A DNA stretch of 64,000 nt from Mesorhizobium sp. WSM3862. Lineage in GTDB: Bacteria > Pseudomonadota > Alphaproteobacteria > Rhizobiales > Rhizobiaceae. The notes under the pieces are model-generated. The model had not been told where the DNA came from and did not search any database. It saw only the letters and a list, made by a program, of their open reading frames with translations. The translations under genes and the position numbers were made by a program. The stretch spans positions 511,001-575,000 of the forward strand of contig NZ_NSGE01000005.1 in NCBI RefSeq assembly GCF_002294985.1, read 5' to 3'. Shown piece after piece: positions 26,864 through 36,262 of the stretch; position 1 is the first letter of the stretch, and each line of letters starts with the position of its first letter.

Positions 26864-27506
26864 TCACCACCTTCACCACCGTCCGGTCCGACAGCAGCGG
26901 CAGCAGCCTCGCCATGGTGCGCGCCGTCACCGCGACGCAGCCTTGCGTCGGCGTGAAGCCGGGACGCGCCAGATGGAAGAAGATCGCGCTGCCGCGTCCG
27001 CGCCGGCGCGGCACGATGTTCCAGTCCAGCACCAGGCACACATCGTAGAGCCGGTCGGCGCGCCGCATCCGTTCATGGCTGGCGCCGTAAGGGATCTTCA
27101 CCGGTCGGTTGTAGTTGCGGTCGTCCGGCACCTCGCACCAGCCAAGATCCGGGCCGATCGGTACCATCGCCAACCCCGTCCGGCGGCCCACGGGAAACTG
27201 GTCGTTGCGGAAATAGCCTGACAATATCCGCATCGCAGCCAGCGGCGTCGCGCCGTCGCCCTCGCGCTTGCTGGCGGAAATGCCGCCGCGCCCGAGGGCG
27301 CAGGGAAACACCGTTTGGCCGGCTTGCAGCAAGCCCTGCGCAGGGTTGCCGGGCTTTGCACGCACAACCAGGGCATGCAGGCCTTTGGGCAAAAATTCAC
27401 CTGCCGCATTGCGCGCGCGTTTTTTCTTGTATGATTGTCTCACGGAACAAATCACTGTGAACGACTGTTGCGCCGGTGAGCTTCCGCATAAATGGGGGGA
27501 GGTCAA
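26859..27506 (-). CDS. L,D-transpeptidase (YkuD) family protein
   Basis: Predicted peptidoglycan cross-linking enzyme or relative. The C-terminal active-site region reads FFHLARPGFTPTQGCVAV, with the nucleophilic Cys and upstream His of the YkuD fold. Other conserved pieces are PLAAMRILSGYFRND and the DDRNYNRPVKIP segment. The start is uncertain: ATG at 27506 gives 215 residues, while a GTG at 27443 gives a basic N-terminus (VRQSYKKKRAR). Neither shows a convincing signal peptide, which is odd for a periplasmic enzyme. The end lies against the octamer repeat. It diverges from the CenR-like gene. Confidence 0.75.
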   Translation of the reverse strand: MTSPHLCGSSPAQQSFTVICSVRQSYKKKRARNAAGEFLPKGLHALVVRAKPGNPAQGLLQAGQTVFPCALGRGGISASKREGDGATPLAAMRILSGYFRNDQFPVGRRTGLAMVPIGPDLGWCEVPDDRNYNRPVKIPYGASHERMRRADRLYDVCLVLDWNIVPRRRGRGSAIFFHLARPGFTPTQGCVAVTARTMARLLPLLSDRTVVKVVR

Positions 27507-27538
27507 CTGAATATTCTTTTTAAAACAACGGATTGATC

Positions 27539-28222
27539 ATGACATCACGCACCATTCTAATCGTTGACGACGACGACGACCTGCGAGCCACCCTCGTCGA
27601 GCAACTGGCGCTTTACGAGGAATTCGACGTCCAGCAGGAAGCCACCGCCGCAAAAGGCGTCGCCACGGCGCGCGGCGGCCTTGTCGATCTGCTCATCATG
27701 GACGTCGGCCTGCCAGACATGGACGGTCGCGAGGCGGTGAAGATCCTGCGCAAGGGCGGCTATAAGGCCCCGATCATCATGCTGACCGGCCACGACACCG
27801 ATTCCGACACCATTCTGGGGCTCGAGGCCGGCGCCAACGATTACGTCACCAAGCCTTTCCGCTTCGCGGTGCTGTTGGCGCGCATCCGTGCGCAGTTGCG
27901 CCAGCACGAGCAGAGCGAGGACGCCACCTTCTCGGTCGGCCCCTACACCTTCAAGCCCAGCCAGAAGCTTTTGATCGATCCGCGCGGCGCCAAGGTGCGG
28001 CTGACCGAAAAGGAAGCCTCGATCATCAAATATCTCTATCGCGCCGACCAGAAGGTGGTAACGCGCGACGTGCTCTTGGAAGAAGTGTGGGGTTACAATT
28101 CCGGCGTCACCACCCACACGCTGGAAACCCATGTCTACCGGCTGCGCCAGAAGATTGAGCGCGATCCTTCCAATGCCGAAATTCTTGTGACAGAAAGCGG
28201 CGGCTACAAGCTGGTTCCTTAA
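27539..28222 (+). CDS. cenR: OmpR-family response regulator transcription factor (CenR-like)
   Basis: 227-residue response regulator. The receiver (about 1-120) has the acidic cluster VDDDDDL and phosphoacceptor Asp55 in LLIMDVGLPDMDG, with Thr in MLTGHD and Lys in YVTKPF. The C-terminal winged helix ends THTLETHVYRLRQKIERDPS and SGGYKLVP. This pattern closely resembles CenR, an envelope and division regulator of alphaproteobacteria; that identity is from memory, not from a search. No histidine kinase is adjacent, which is usual for cenR. I use the ATG at 27539. Confidence 0.85.
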   Translation: MTSRTILIVDDDDDLRATLVEQLALYEEFDVQQEATAAKGVATARGGLVDLLIMDVGLPDMDGREAVKILRKGGYKAPIIMLTGHDTDSDTILGLEAGANDYVTKPFRFAVLLARIRAQLRQHEQSEDATFSVGPYTFKPSQKLLIDPRGAKVRLTEKEASIIKYLYRADQKVVTRDVLLEEVWGYNSGVTTHTLETHVYRLRQKIERDPSNAEILVTESGGYKLVP

Positions 28223-28235
28223 ACATTTCATGATC

Positions 28236-28308
28236 TAGAGCAATTCCAGGAAAAGTGTGAAAGCGGTTTTCCGATCGGAATTGCGTCGAACCAAACAGAT
28301 AGGCGGTC
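28236..28308. repeat. Interspersed palindromic repeat, family A, copy 2
   Basis: About 73 bases starting TAGAGCAATTCCAGGAAAAG and containing GTTTTCCGATCGGAATTGC. It aligns base for base with copy 1 except for a few changes and single-base gaps. GCAATTCC...GGAATTGC flank GGAAAA...TTTTCC, a nested hairpin. It occupies the 245-bp gap after the CenR-like gene; nothing else is recognisable there. Confidence 0.78.
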
Positions 28309-28467
28309 GGGCGGGACTGCCTCGGGTACGATCCTGATGCTGGAGGGTGATGGATCGGCTCGCTGCACGCATCGCACGACGCGTGATTGAAGTTGGAGTG
28401 CGCGCTCCCGCAAGGAGGCGGCGCTCCAAAGGAGGGACTGGACTGACCGCTCGGGGACACAGCTAGC

Positions 28468-28926
28468 ATGGCGCTGGATGACGACATCCGCATCCTGTCC
28501 GCCGTGAAGCTTTTTCAGGGCTTCACGCAGGAACAGTTGCGCCTGCTGGCCTTCGGCGCCGAGACGACCTTTCTGCAGGCCGACCACAAGCTCTACCGCG
28601 AGGATGACGTGGCCGACTCGGCCTATATCGTCGTCAGCGGGCGGATAGTCCTCTATCGCGAGCAGGGCAGCGGCGAACGCGTCCCGATCGGCACGGCAGG
28701 CCCCGGCGCCATGCTCAGCGAACTGGCCCTTATCGCCGACACCAACCGGCTGACCAGCGCCTCGGCCGCGATCGATTCGGAAGTGATCCGCTTGAGCCGC
28801 AAGATGTTCCGCCGCATCTTGGAGGAGTATCCGGAGCTGGCGGTGCAGCTGCACGAGCGCATCCTGGAGGAATTCCAAGAGATGATCGCCCGCATCGAGG
28901 AGCTCGCGCCACGGTTTACGGAATAG
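28468..28926 (+). CDS. Cyclic nucleotide-binding domain protein without DNA-binding domain
   Basis: 152-residue protein that is almost entirely a Crp-like cyclic-nucleotide-binding beta-roll (about 10-125), with the helix-like start ILSAVKLFQGFTQEQLRLLAF, the YIVVSGRIVLYRE strand pair and PGAMLSELALIADTNR in the phosphate-binding cassette region. A long helix follows and the protein stops without a helix-turn-helix, so it is not a transcription factor. It may sense a nucleotide and act through a partner. It lies downstream of the CenR-like gene but is separated by repeat A. Confidence 0.82.
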   Translation: MALDDDIRILSAVKLFQGFTQEQLRLLAFGAETTFLQADHKLYREDDVADSAYIVVSGRIVLYREQGSGERVPIGTAGPGAMLSELALIADTNRLTSASAAIDSEVIRLSRKMFRRILEEYPELAVQLHERILEEFQEMIARIEELAPRFTE

Positions 28927-28959
28927 ACGCGCCGCAGCGCCTCTGCCGATTGATAGCGC

Positions 28960-29760
28960 TCAATCCAATTCAAACTTCGCGATGACCGGCACATGGTCCG
29001 ACGGCTTCTCCCAGCCGCGCGCCGCCTTGACAATCTCGCAACCGGCAAAGCTCGGCACCAGATTGGCGGACGACCAGATATGGTCGAGCCGCCGGCCGCG
29101 GTCCGATGCTTGCCAGTCCTTCGCGCGGTAGCTCCACCAGGTGTAGAGCTTTTGCTCGGCCGGCACGTTGAGCCGCATCAGGTCAACCCAGCCGCCGGCC
29201 CGCCGCATCGCCTCGAAGTTTTCGGTCTCGACCGGCGTGTGGCTGACGACGTTGAGCAATTGCTTGTGCGACCACACGTCATGCTCCTGCGGCGCGATGT
29301 TGAGGTCGCCCACCAGGATCGAGGCATCGTGCTCGCTCGCCGGCACGCTGTTCATCTCATAGACGAAATCGAGCTTGTGGCGGAATTTCCGGTTGATGTC
29401 CGGGTCGGGCTCATCGCCGCCGGCCGGAACGTAGAAATTGTGCAGCAGAATCGACCTGCCGCCGGCCTGGACCCTGACCGAGAGATGCCGGCTGTCGTCG
29501 ATCTCGCAGAAACGCCGCTTCTCGACCAGCGCGATCGGCCGGCGCGCCACCGTCGCCACGCCGTGATAGCCTTTCTGGCCGTGGAACAGGATGTGCTCGT
29601 ATCCCGCCTTGCGGAAAGCCTTTTCCGGAAACAGCTCGTCCGGAACCTTGGTTTCCTGCAGACAGAGCACGTCCGGCGCGTGCTCCTTGAGCAGCCGCTC
29701 GACGATCGGCATGCGCAGGCGCACCGAGTTGATGTTCCAGGTGGCGATGGAAAAGGGCAT
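28960..29760 (-). CDS. xthA: Exodeoxyribonuclease III
   Basis: 266-residue AP endonuclease/3'-5' exonuclease of base-excision repair. The EEP-fold motifs are intact: IATWNINSVR (Asn), CLQETK (metal-binding Glu), VGDLNIAP (Asp-Leu-Asn), DHIW and the terminal SDHVPVIAKF with the catalytic His. The start is the ATG at 29760 (MPFSIATWN); the in-frame extension upstream reads into a MITE-like repeat. It is in the same direction as lolA, with that repeat in between. Confidence 0.95.
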   Translation of the reverse strand: MPFSIATWNINSVRLRMPIVERLLKEHAPDVLCLQETKVPDELFPEKAFRKAGYEHILFHGQKGYHGVATVARRPIALVEKRRFCEIDDSRHLSVRVQAGGRSILLHNFYVPAGGDEPDPDINRKFRHKLDFVYEMNSVPASEHDASILVGDLNIAPQEHDVWSHKQLLNVVSHTPVETENFEAMRRAGGWVDLMRLNVPAEQKLYTWWSYRAKDWQASDRGRRLDHIWSSANLVPSFAGCEIVKAARGWEKPSDHVPVIAKFELD

Positions 29761-29840
29761 GCGGCGGGTCCGGCAAGAGGTCGCCGAACTACTGCCAGCC
29801 GCCAGCCATAAAAACAAGCCGGCGACAATCGCCGAGGCTG

Positions 29841-30014
29841 GCGCCACCCCTCATTGCCTGCTGGGCATTTCTCCCCGTAAACGGCGAGAAAGAAGCCGGC
29901 CGCAGCCTTGGCACTCATTCTGCAACGCTGGAGATTGGAGAAACCGTCGATGACGGCGTCCCTGCTCCCCGTTTCACGGGGAGACGATGGCGGCAGCCAG
30001 ATGAGGGGCGGCGC
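29841..30014. repeat. MITE-like palindromic element, family B'
   Basis: About 174 bases bounded by complementary ends: GGCGCCACCCCTCATTGCCT at the left and the matching GATGAGGGGCGGCGCC at the right. Two further internal hairpins (CTCCCCGT...ACGGGGAG and CTCCCCGT...ACGGCGAG) are present. It has no open reading frame of its own and sits between lolA and xthA. Architecture resembles the family B elements at 41465 and 53063 but the sequence differs. Confidence 0.65.
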
Positions 30015-30046
30015 CGACGCTCGCAAGAGCACTAAGACGAAGGAAG

Positions 30047-30715
30047 TTATCTTGTCTTGGTATTGAGCTCGCGGTTCGCCGTATAGTCGATGGCGAAGGT
30101 GCCGTCCGGAATGGAGACGCCTTCCTTGACGTTGAAGATCATCACCGTCGTGTCCTTGCCCTGCGCGTCGGTGATCGTCCACTGGCGCAGTTCATAGGTC
30201 TTCGGATCGAACATCATGGTGATCTTGGCGTTGCCGAACACCGACTTGTCGGAGAGTTGGATGGTGGTGAGGTCGTCTTCTTCCTTGACGGCCTTCACGC
30301 GCCCGCCCGAGAGATCGATCCGGTCGTCGAGCAAAAGCTTCAAGGGCGTCTTCGACAGCGGATAGAGGTCGGAGGTGTTCAGCTTCTTGTTGAGGATGAC
30401 GACCGACTTGCCGTCCGAGATCACCCGGAAATTCGACGATCCGTCATAGTTGAAACGGATTTTGCCGGGACGTTCGAGGAAGAACTTGCCGCCGGTCTGC
30501 TCGCCCTTCGGGCCGAACTGCACGAATTCGCCGCTCATCGATTTGACCGAGGAAAAATGGTCGGCGATCTTTTGCGCCGCCGGCGGAACCGCGGCCTGAG
30601 CCAAGGCCAGAAGTTGGAAGCCCGGCACGACATTGATGGCGGCGGCGCCCGCAAGCACCAGGCCAAGGCCGAGCAGCTGTCGGCGGGTCGGAGCGAAATC
30701 TGTCTGGGTCTTCAT
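30047..30715 (-). CDS. lolA: Outer-membrane lipoprotein carrier protein LolA
   Basis: 222-residue periplasmic chaperone that carries lipoproteins from the LolCDE transporter to the outer membrane. The mature part has the open beta-barrel pattern: MSGEFVQF, GKFFLERPGKIRFNYDG and PLKLLLDD with a central VVILNKKL strand. The N-terminus is unusual: DFAPTRRQLLGLGLVLAGAA contains a twin-Arg pair ahead of a mild hydrophobic stretch, a Tat-like signal rather than plain Sec. It follows ftsK by 143 bases on the same strand, as in other alphaproteobacteria. Confidence 0.88.
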   Translation of the reverse strand: MKTQTDFAPTRRQLLGLGLVLAGAAAINVVPGFQLLALAQAAVPPAAQKIADHFSSVKSMSGEFVQFGPKGEQTGGKFFLERPGKIRFNYDGSSNFRVISDGKSVVILNKKLNTSDLYPLSKTPLKLLLDDRIDLSGGRVKAVKEEDDLTTIQLSDKSVFGNAKITMMFDPKTYELRQWTITDAQGKDTTVMIFNVKEGVSIPDGTFAIDYTANRELNTKTR

Positions 30716-30858
30716 GCCGGTCACTTCCTGTGATTTGCCTTGGTCGCAGTCTCTGGACCGCCAGTTGGGCCTAAGTTTGGCGGGTCGCACGCCGCTTGGT
30801 CGCATCAACGCGCCAGAGGGTTCAAAGTTGCCGGCCGCCTCCCGTGGACGTCGCCGGG

Positions 30859-33516
30859 CTAGAACTTATCGTCCTCGGTGGGAACGAGAATCTCGCGTTT
30901 GCCGGCGTGGTTGGCCGGGCCGACGATGCCTTCCTTCTCCATCTTTTCGATGATTGACGCCGCGCGGTTGTAGCCGATGCCCAGCCGGCGCTGGATGTAG
31001 CTGGTCGAGGCCTTGCCGTCGCGCAGCACCACGGCCACCGCCTGATCGTAGGGATCATCGGAATCCTCGAAATTGCCGCCCCCGCCGCCGCCGGAACCGC
31101 CCCGGCCCGAGGCGCCGTCCTCGTCGTCTTCCTCGTCATCCTCGGTGATGGCGTCGAGATACTCCGGCACGCCCTGCAGTTTGAGATGGCCGACGATGCG
31201 TTCGACCTCGTCGTCCGAGACGAAGGGACCGTGGACACGCTGGATGCGGCCGCCGCCCGCCATGTAGAGCATGTCGCCCATGCCGAGCAGCTGCTCGGCG
31301 CCCTGCTCGCCCAGGATCGTGCGGCTGTCGATCTTCGACGTCACCTGGAAGGAGATGCGGGTGGGGAAATTGGCTTTGATGGTGCCGGTTATGACGTCGA
31401 CCGACGGGCGCTGCGTCGCCATGATGACGTGGATGCCGGCGGCGCGCGCCATCTGCGCCAGGCGCTGCACCGCGCCTTCGATGTCCTTGCCGGCCACCAT
31501 CATCAGGTCGGCCATTTCGTCGATGATGACGACGATATAGGGCATCGGCTCGAGGTCGAGATCCTCCGTCTCGTAGATCGCCTCGCCGGTCTGGCGGTCG
31601 AAGCCGGTCTGCACGGTGCGCGAGATTTTCTCGCCCTTCTTCTCGGCCTGGCTGACGCGTGCATTGAAGCCGTCGATGTTGCGCACGCCGACCTTGGACA
31701 TCTTGCGGTAGCGGTCCTCCATCTCGCGCACCGTCCATTTCAGCGCCACCACGGCCTTCTTCGGATCGGTGACGACGGGCGTGAGCAGATGCGGGATGCC
31801 GTCATAGACCGAGAGCTCGAGCATCTTCGGATCGATCATGATCAGCCGGCATTCCTGCGGGGTGAGCCGGTAGAGCAGCGACAGGATCATGGTGTTGATG
31901 GCGACCGACTTGCCTGAGCCGGTGGTGCCGGCGACCAGCACATGCGGCATCTTGGCGATGTCGACGATGACCGCCTCGCCGTTGATGGTCTTGCCGAGCG
32001 CCAAGGCGAGCTTCGCCTTGGTGGTTTCGAAGTCGCGGCTCGCCATGATCTCGCGCAGATAGACCGTCTCGCGCTTGGCATTCGGCAGTTCGATGCCGAT
32101 GGCGTTGCGGCCGGGCACGACGGCGACGCGGCAGGCGATCGCGCTCATCGAGCGGGCGATGTCGTCGGAAAGGCCGATGACGCGCGAGGATTTGATACCG
32201 GGCGCAGGTTCCAGCTCATAGAGGGTGACGACCGGACCCGGGCGGACATGGATGATCTCGCCCTTGACGCCGAAATCCTCGAGCACGCCTTCGAGCAGCC
32301 TTGCGTTCTGCTCCAGCGCGTCCTTCGACAGGCTTGGGTCTTTCGCCACGTTCTTCGGTTCGGACAGGAAATGCAGCGACGGCATCTCGAACGTGCCGGA
32401 GCCGATGAGCGAGGTCTGCGCCTCGCGCTGAACGCGTGCGCCTTGCACCGGGCGCGGCGCAGGCGCCTCCACGCGCGTCGCCGCGTCCGAGCGGAAGTTG
32501 CGCACATTGGCGCGGCGCTGGACCGGCTCTTCGTCGTCGAAGTCGTCGAGATCGGCCTCTTCGTCGTCGAAGTCATCGTCGTCCACCGGATCGACCGAAG
32601 CGCTGCGGTCGTTGACCATTGCGGCGAAGAATTCCGGCTCGACACGGGCGCGGCCGCCGGGGCTCATCCTGGATTCGGCGTACTCGGCCGATTCGACCCG
32701 TTCGGCGGCGCGGCGCCAGGCGCTGGCCCGCGGCTCAATCTGAGGCTCGAACTCGTCACGCTCCTGCCTGCGGCGCGCGGCACGCCGATGCATCCATGCA
32801 CGGAACGACAGCCACCAATGGGTGATGGCGCCGAGCGCAAGAATGCCTTCGTCGCCCTCGTCTTCATCCTCATCGAAGAGCAGATCGTCCTGCTCGCGCG
32901 GTTCCGGCTCGGCGGCGCGCTCCATGACGGCAAAGCCGTTCTTGCGCGCGATCAGCGCTGAGCCATAGGCGAACAGCCAGAGCGCCGGCGTGGCAAGCAC
33001 AATGGCGATGACGGTGGCGAAAAGGCCCTTCGGATAGCCGCCGACGGCGATGCCCGGGATCTTCAGCACCATATCGCCGAACACGCCGCCGAGACCGGTC
33101 GGCAGCGGCCAGGTGTTGGGCGGCGTCACGCAGCCGACGATCGCCGCGGCAAGCAGCGCGAAGCCGAACCAGGCAAGCCCGCGCTTGCCCAGCCTGTCGA
33201 CGCCGTGGGCGGAGAAGAGCAGAAAACCCCAGATCACCGCCGGCACCAGTCCGGCGACGGCGGCAAGGCCGAAGAACTGCATGGCAAGGTCGGAAAACAC
33301 CGCGCCCGCATAGCCCATGGCGTTGGTGACGAGATTGTTGGTGGCGTGCGAGAAGCTCGGATCGGCGACGTTCCAGGTAGCGAGGCTGGCGACGCCGAAA
33401 GCGGTGAACACGAACATCCCGGCACCGACCAGGCGCCCAACCTGCCGCCGCGCGAACGCCTGGATGCCGTGCCCCGTATCGGTCAGCGCGAGCGGTGCTG
33501 AAGCGCCTGAACGCAT
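30859..33516 (-). CDS. ftsK: DNA translocase FtsK
   Basis: 885-residue septal DNA motor. Four or five membrane segments lie in the first 200 residues, then an acidic, low-complexity linker (about 200-370) that is much shorter than in E. coli. The motor has Walker [12 protein letters not shown], Walker [14 protein letters not shown] and the ATQRPS motif. The C-terminal gamma winged helix is present ([20 protein letters not shown], then [13 protein letters not shown]) and would read KOPS sites and activate XerCD. A candidate CtrA box lies about 80 bases upstream. Confidence 0.96.
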   Translation of the reverse strand: MRSGASAPLALTDTGHGIQAFARRQVGRLVGAGMFVFTAFGVASLATWNVADPSFSHATNNLVTNAMGYAGAVFSDLAMQFFGLAAVAGLVPAVIWGFLLFSAHGVDRLGKRGLAWFGFALLAAAIVGCVTPPNTWPLPTGLGGVFGDMVLKIPGIAVGGYPKGLFATVIAIVLATPALWLFAYGSALIARKNGFAVMERAAEPEPREQDDLLFDEDEDEGDEGILALGAITHWWLSFRAWMHRRAARRRQERDEFEPQIEPRASAWRRAAERVESAEYAESRMSPGGRARVEPEFFAAMVNDRSASVDPVDDDDFDDEEADLDDFDDEEPVQRRANVRNFRSDAATRVEAPAPRPVQGARVQREAQTSLIGSGTFEMPSLHFLSEPKNVAKDPSLSKDALEQNARLLEGVLEDFGVKGEIIHVRPGPVVTLYELEPAPGIKSSRVIGLSDDIARSMSAIACRVAVVPGRNAIGIELPNAKRETVYLREIMASRDFETTKAKLALALGKTINGEAVIVDIAKMPHVLVAGTTGSGKSVAINTMILSLLYRLTPQECRLIMIDPKMLELSVYDGIPHLLTPVVTDPKKAVVALKWTVREMEDRYRKMSKVGVRNIDGFNARVSQAEKKGEKISRTVQTGFDRQTGEAIYETEDLDLEPMPYIVVIIDEMADLMMVAGKDIEGAVQRLAQMARAAGIHVIMATQRPSVDVITGTIKANFPTRISFQVTSKIDSRTILGEQGAEQLLGMGDMLYMAGGGRIQRVHGPFVSDDEVERIVGHLKLQGVPEYLDAITEDDEEDDEDGASGRGGSGGGGGGNFEDSDDPYDQAVAVVLRDGKASTSYIQRRLGIGYNRAASIIEKMEKEGIVGPANHAGKREILVPTEDDKF

Positions 33517-33597
33517 GCCTCTTCCCCGTGTGTCGATGCCTGGCCGGATGCGTGACGCATGCCGGGAGATTCGTCTCCCAGACTATCGGCGGGAAGG

Positions 33598-33616
33598 TTA
33601 AGGCCGCATTAACCAT
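33598..33616 (+). promoter_or_regulatory. Candidate CtrA-binding box upstream of ftsK
   Basis: TTAA-GGCCGCA-TTAA followed by CCAT: the full TTAA-N7-TTAA form with a TTAACCAT half-site. It lies 82 bases upstream of the ftsK ATG (which is on the minus strand). CtrA is the cell-cycle master regulator of alphaproteobacteria, so control of a division gene would make sense. Support is motif and position only. Confidence 0.55.
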
Positions 33617-33726
33617 GGCCTTTTACCGAGATGCTCCCCGGAAGGGAGATGGCGGGCCCATGAAGCTCGCCATCTCATTGGCAAAGATGAAACGATCAGG
33701 CCCGTAAGGACCCGACCTGCCGCAAA

Positions 33727-34002
33727 TCACTTATGGCCGGCGTACTGCATCAGGTTGGCGCAGAATTCGGCATGCGGCTTGCTCATCGCCGCGTCTTGGC
33801 ACTCCTTCATCATCGCGTCCTGCTTGTCCTTTGCCGTCGTCGCCCAGGCGGCCTTGAAATCGGCCTCGGACTTCATGGTCTTCATGCTGGAATCGGTGAA
33901 GAACGGAGCCATATTGTCAGGCGAGTCGAGCGCGCCGGCAAGTGCAACACCGCTGACCATCGACAGAGCCATTGCTCCCAGGAAGATATTCTTGCAGTTC
34001 AT
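33727..34002 (-). CDS. Small secreted hypothetical protein
   Basis: 91-residue protein with a clear signal peptide (CKNIFLGAMALSMVSGVALA, cleavage near residue 23). The mature part of about 68 residues is Met/Lys/Asp-rich and contains two Cys (KECQDAAM and HAEFCANLM) that could form a disulphide. A GGAAGGAA ribosome-binding site supports the ATG at 34002. I do not recognise the family. It lies between ftsK and the amtB terminator region, with no obvious partner. Confidence 0.75.
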   Translation of the reverse strand: MNCKNIFLGAMALSMVSGVALAGALDSPDNMAPFFTDSSMKTMKSEADFKAAWATTAKDKQDAMMKECQDAAMSKPHAEFCANLMQYAGHK

Positions 34003-34136
34003 TGGTCGATTCCTTCCCTGATATTTGGCGACACCACGATGGCGGTCGCAATCCCAGTACGGAACCGGAAGGGCGGACGTTTCACACATTCGCGATCAAG
34101 TGAATGTGATCGAAACGCTCCATGCTCATATCCGAG

Positions 34137-34169
34137 AAAAAAGGAGGCCCGGAAAATCTTCCGGGCCTC
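34137..34169 (-). terminator. Rho-independent terminator of the glnK-amtB transcript
   Basis: 11-bp stem GAGGCCCGGAA/TTCCGGGCCTC (34144-34154 and 34159-34169) with a 4-base loop. Read on the minus strand it is followed by CCTTTTTTC, a good U-tract. It lies 128 bases beyond the amtB stop, after two other stem-loops. Confidence 0.8.
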
Positions 34170-34220
34170 AAGGCGTGAGCCCCTTTCGAGAGCATCACGA
34201 CGGGATCTTGGGAGCAAATC

Positions 34221-34282
34221 GGGAAAGCCGCGCCGCGGCTTCCCTTGATATCCGGACCGGCGGGAGGAGTATCCGCCGGTCC
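34221..34282 (-). other. Two further stem-loops between amtB and its terminator
   Basis: GGACCGGCGG/CCGCCGGTCC (34254-34263 and 34273-34282) is a perfect 10-bp stem with a 9-base loop. GGGAAAGCCG with CGGCTTCCC (34221-34244) makes a slightly imperfect one. Neither has a U-tract. Together with the terminator they form three consecutive hairpins in the 3' untranslated region, possibly protecting the mRNA. Confidence 0.5.
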
Positions 34283-34297
34283 TTGGCCGGGTCGGCC

Positions 34298-35644
34298 TTA
34301 CGGCACGACTTCGCCGTGCTGGGTGACGTCGAGACCCTCGACCTCTTCCTGGGTGCTCGGACGCAGGCCGACCAGCGCCTTGACGATGTAGAGGATCACC
34401 AAGGTGGCGACCGCCGTCCATACGATGGTGACAGCGACGCCGTATGCCTGCTTGGCGAGCGAGGCGCCCGACGACAGGCTGTTGATCGCCGGATCGGCGA
34501 GCACACCGGTCAGCAGTGCGCCGACGATGCCGCCGACGCCGTGGACGCCGAAGGCGTCGAGCGAGTCGTCATAGCCCATGGCGTGCTTGAGCTTGACCGC
34601 CGACAGGTAGCAGACGACGCCGGCGATGATGCCGACGAAGAAGGCGCCGGTCGGGTTGACGAAGCCGGAAGCAGGCGTCACCGCGACAAGGCCCGCGACG
34701 GCGCCCGAGATGATGCCGAGCACCGAAGGCTTCTTGGCGACGATCCATTCGGCGAACATCCAGGCCAGCGCCGCCGCGGCGGTGGCGACCTGCGTGTTCA
34801 ACATCGCAGCGCCGGCGAGGCCGTCGGCCGCCAGTTCCGATCCGGCGTTGAAGCCGAACCAGCCGACCCACAGCAGCGAGGCGCCGATCACCGAGTAGAC
34901 CAGGTTGTGCGGCGCCATGTTGGTGGTGCCGTAGCCCTCGCGCTTGCCGAGAACGAGCGCGCAGACCAGGCCCGCGACACCGGCATTGATATGGACGACG
35001 GTGCCGCCGGCGAAATCGAGCACCCCGGCGGTGGCGAGAAAGCCCCCGCCCCATACCCAGTGCGCCACCGGCGCGTAGACGACCAGCAGCCACAGCGCCA
35101 TGAAGATGAGCAGCGCCGAGAACTTCAAGCGTTCGGCGAAGGCGCCGGCGATCAGCGCCGGGGTGATGATGGCGAAGGTCATCTGGAACATCGAGAAGAC
35201 GAATTCAGGGATGTTCGCCACGCCGGGCGCCCACAGCGAGGAAGTGGTGATGCCGTGGTGGAAGAATTTCGAGGCACCGCCGATAATCTTGTTCATGCCG
35301 CCGCCGTCGGAGAAGGCCAGCGAGTAGCCGAACATGAACCACAGCACCGTCACCAGGCAGGTGATGGCGAAGCTCTGCATGATGGTGGCGAGCACGTTCT
35401 TCTTGCGCACCATGCCGCCGTAAAACAGCGCCAGGCCCGGGATGGTCATCATCAGCACCAGCGCCGTCGAGGTCAGCATCCAGGCGGTGTTGCCGGTGTC
35501 GAGCGCGGGCGCCGGGGCGGCCGGCGCTGCGGCCGTGGCTGCCGGAGCGGCCTCCTGCGCGAAGGCGGCGGCGGTGCTGAACGCTACGAGAGCGAGCGCA
35601 GCGGCCGCCCGTCCCGTCGTCTTCAAGGGGGAAGGAATATTCAT
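34298..35644 (-). CDS. amtB: Ammonium transporter AmtB
   Basis: 448-residue inner-membrane ammonium channel. A signal-like N-terminal segment and Ala/Pro-rich spacer (about 30-48) precede the 11 membrane helices starting at NTAWMLTSTALVLMM. Amt hallmarks include PGLALFYGGMVRKKN, the VHINAGVAGLV and DAFGVHGVGGIVGALLTG segments with the pore His residues. It follows glnK by 31 bases; in this arrangement GlnK blocks the channel when nitrogen is sufficient. Transcription probably starts from a sigma-54-like site ahead of glnK. Confidence 0.96.
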   Translation of the reverse strand: MNIPSPLKTTGRAAAALALVAFSTAAAFAQEAAPAATAAAPAAPAPALDTGNTAWMLTSTALVLMMTIPGLALFYGGMVRKKNVLATIMQSFAITCLVTVLWFMFGYSLAFSDGGGMNKIIGGASKFFHHGITTSSLWAPGVANIPEFVFSMFQMTFAIITPALIAGAFAERLKFSALLIFMALWLLVVYAPVAHWVWGGGFLATAGVLDFAGGTVVHINAGVAGLVCALVLGKREGYGTTNMAPHNLVYSVIGASLLWVGWFGFNAGSELAADGLAGAAMLNTQVATAAAALAWMFAEWIVAKKPSVLGIISGAVAGLVAVTPASGFVNPTGAFFVGIIAGVVCYLSAVKLKHAMGYDDSLDAFGVHGVGGIVGALLTGVLADPAINSLSSGASLAKQAYGVAVTIVWTAVATLVILYIVKALVGLRPSTQEEVEGLDVTQHGEVVP

Positions 35645-35675
35645 TGAACTCTCCGTTGGAATAGCTGGTCGCCGC

Positions 35676-36020
<345 letters not shown>

Positions 36021-36098
36021 TCACCCTTTGCTGTTGCGGTCCCCCGCGTTTGCACACCTTCACCGATCCCGAGGAGAGCCGGAGAGTGCAGGACAGGA

Positions 36099-36114
36099 TT
36101 CAAGCTCCGTGCCA
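36099..36114 (-). promoter_or_regulatory. Candidate sigma-54 promoter of glnK-amtB
   Basis: Minus-strand sequence TGGCACGGAGCTTGAA. The -24 element TGGCACG is perfect and the spacing to the -12 element is right; the -12 reads TTGA instead of TTGC. Its 5' edge is 100 bases upstream of the glnK ATG. NtrC-activated sigma-54 control is the expected regulation of glnK-amtB. Confidence 0.65.
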
Positions 36115-36262
36115 ATTGCCGAAGCAGGACATTAACCTGTTGTAAACAAACGGGATCCGCAGCCCTTGCTCAACAAACGGGCGCAGTGCCGCAATGGCTC
36201 ATGATTAAAAAATGGGCAAAATTTGGAAAATGCCTGCTTTCTAGCCATGCCTCGAAGCCGGC

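Noticed and set aside
33615..33707. Possible 30-aa ORF and a 9-bp hairpin (GAGATGGCG/CGCCATCTC) upstream of ftsK
   Set aside because: No ribosome-binding site and no U-tract; too little to support either a gene or a terminator.
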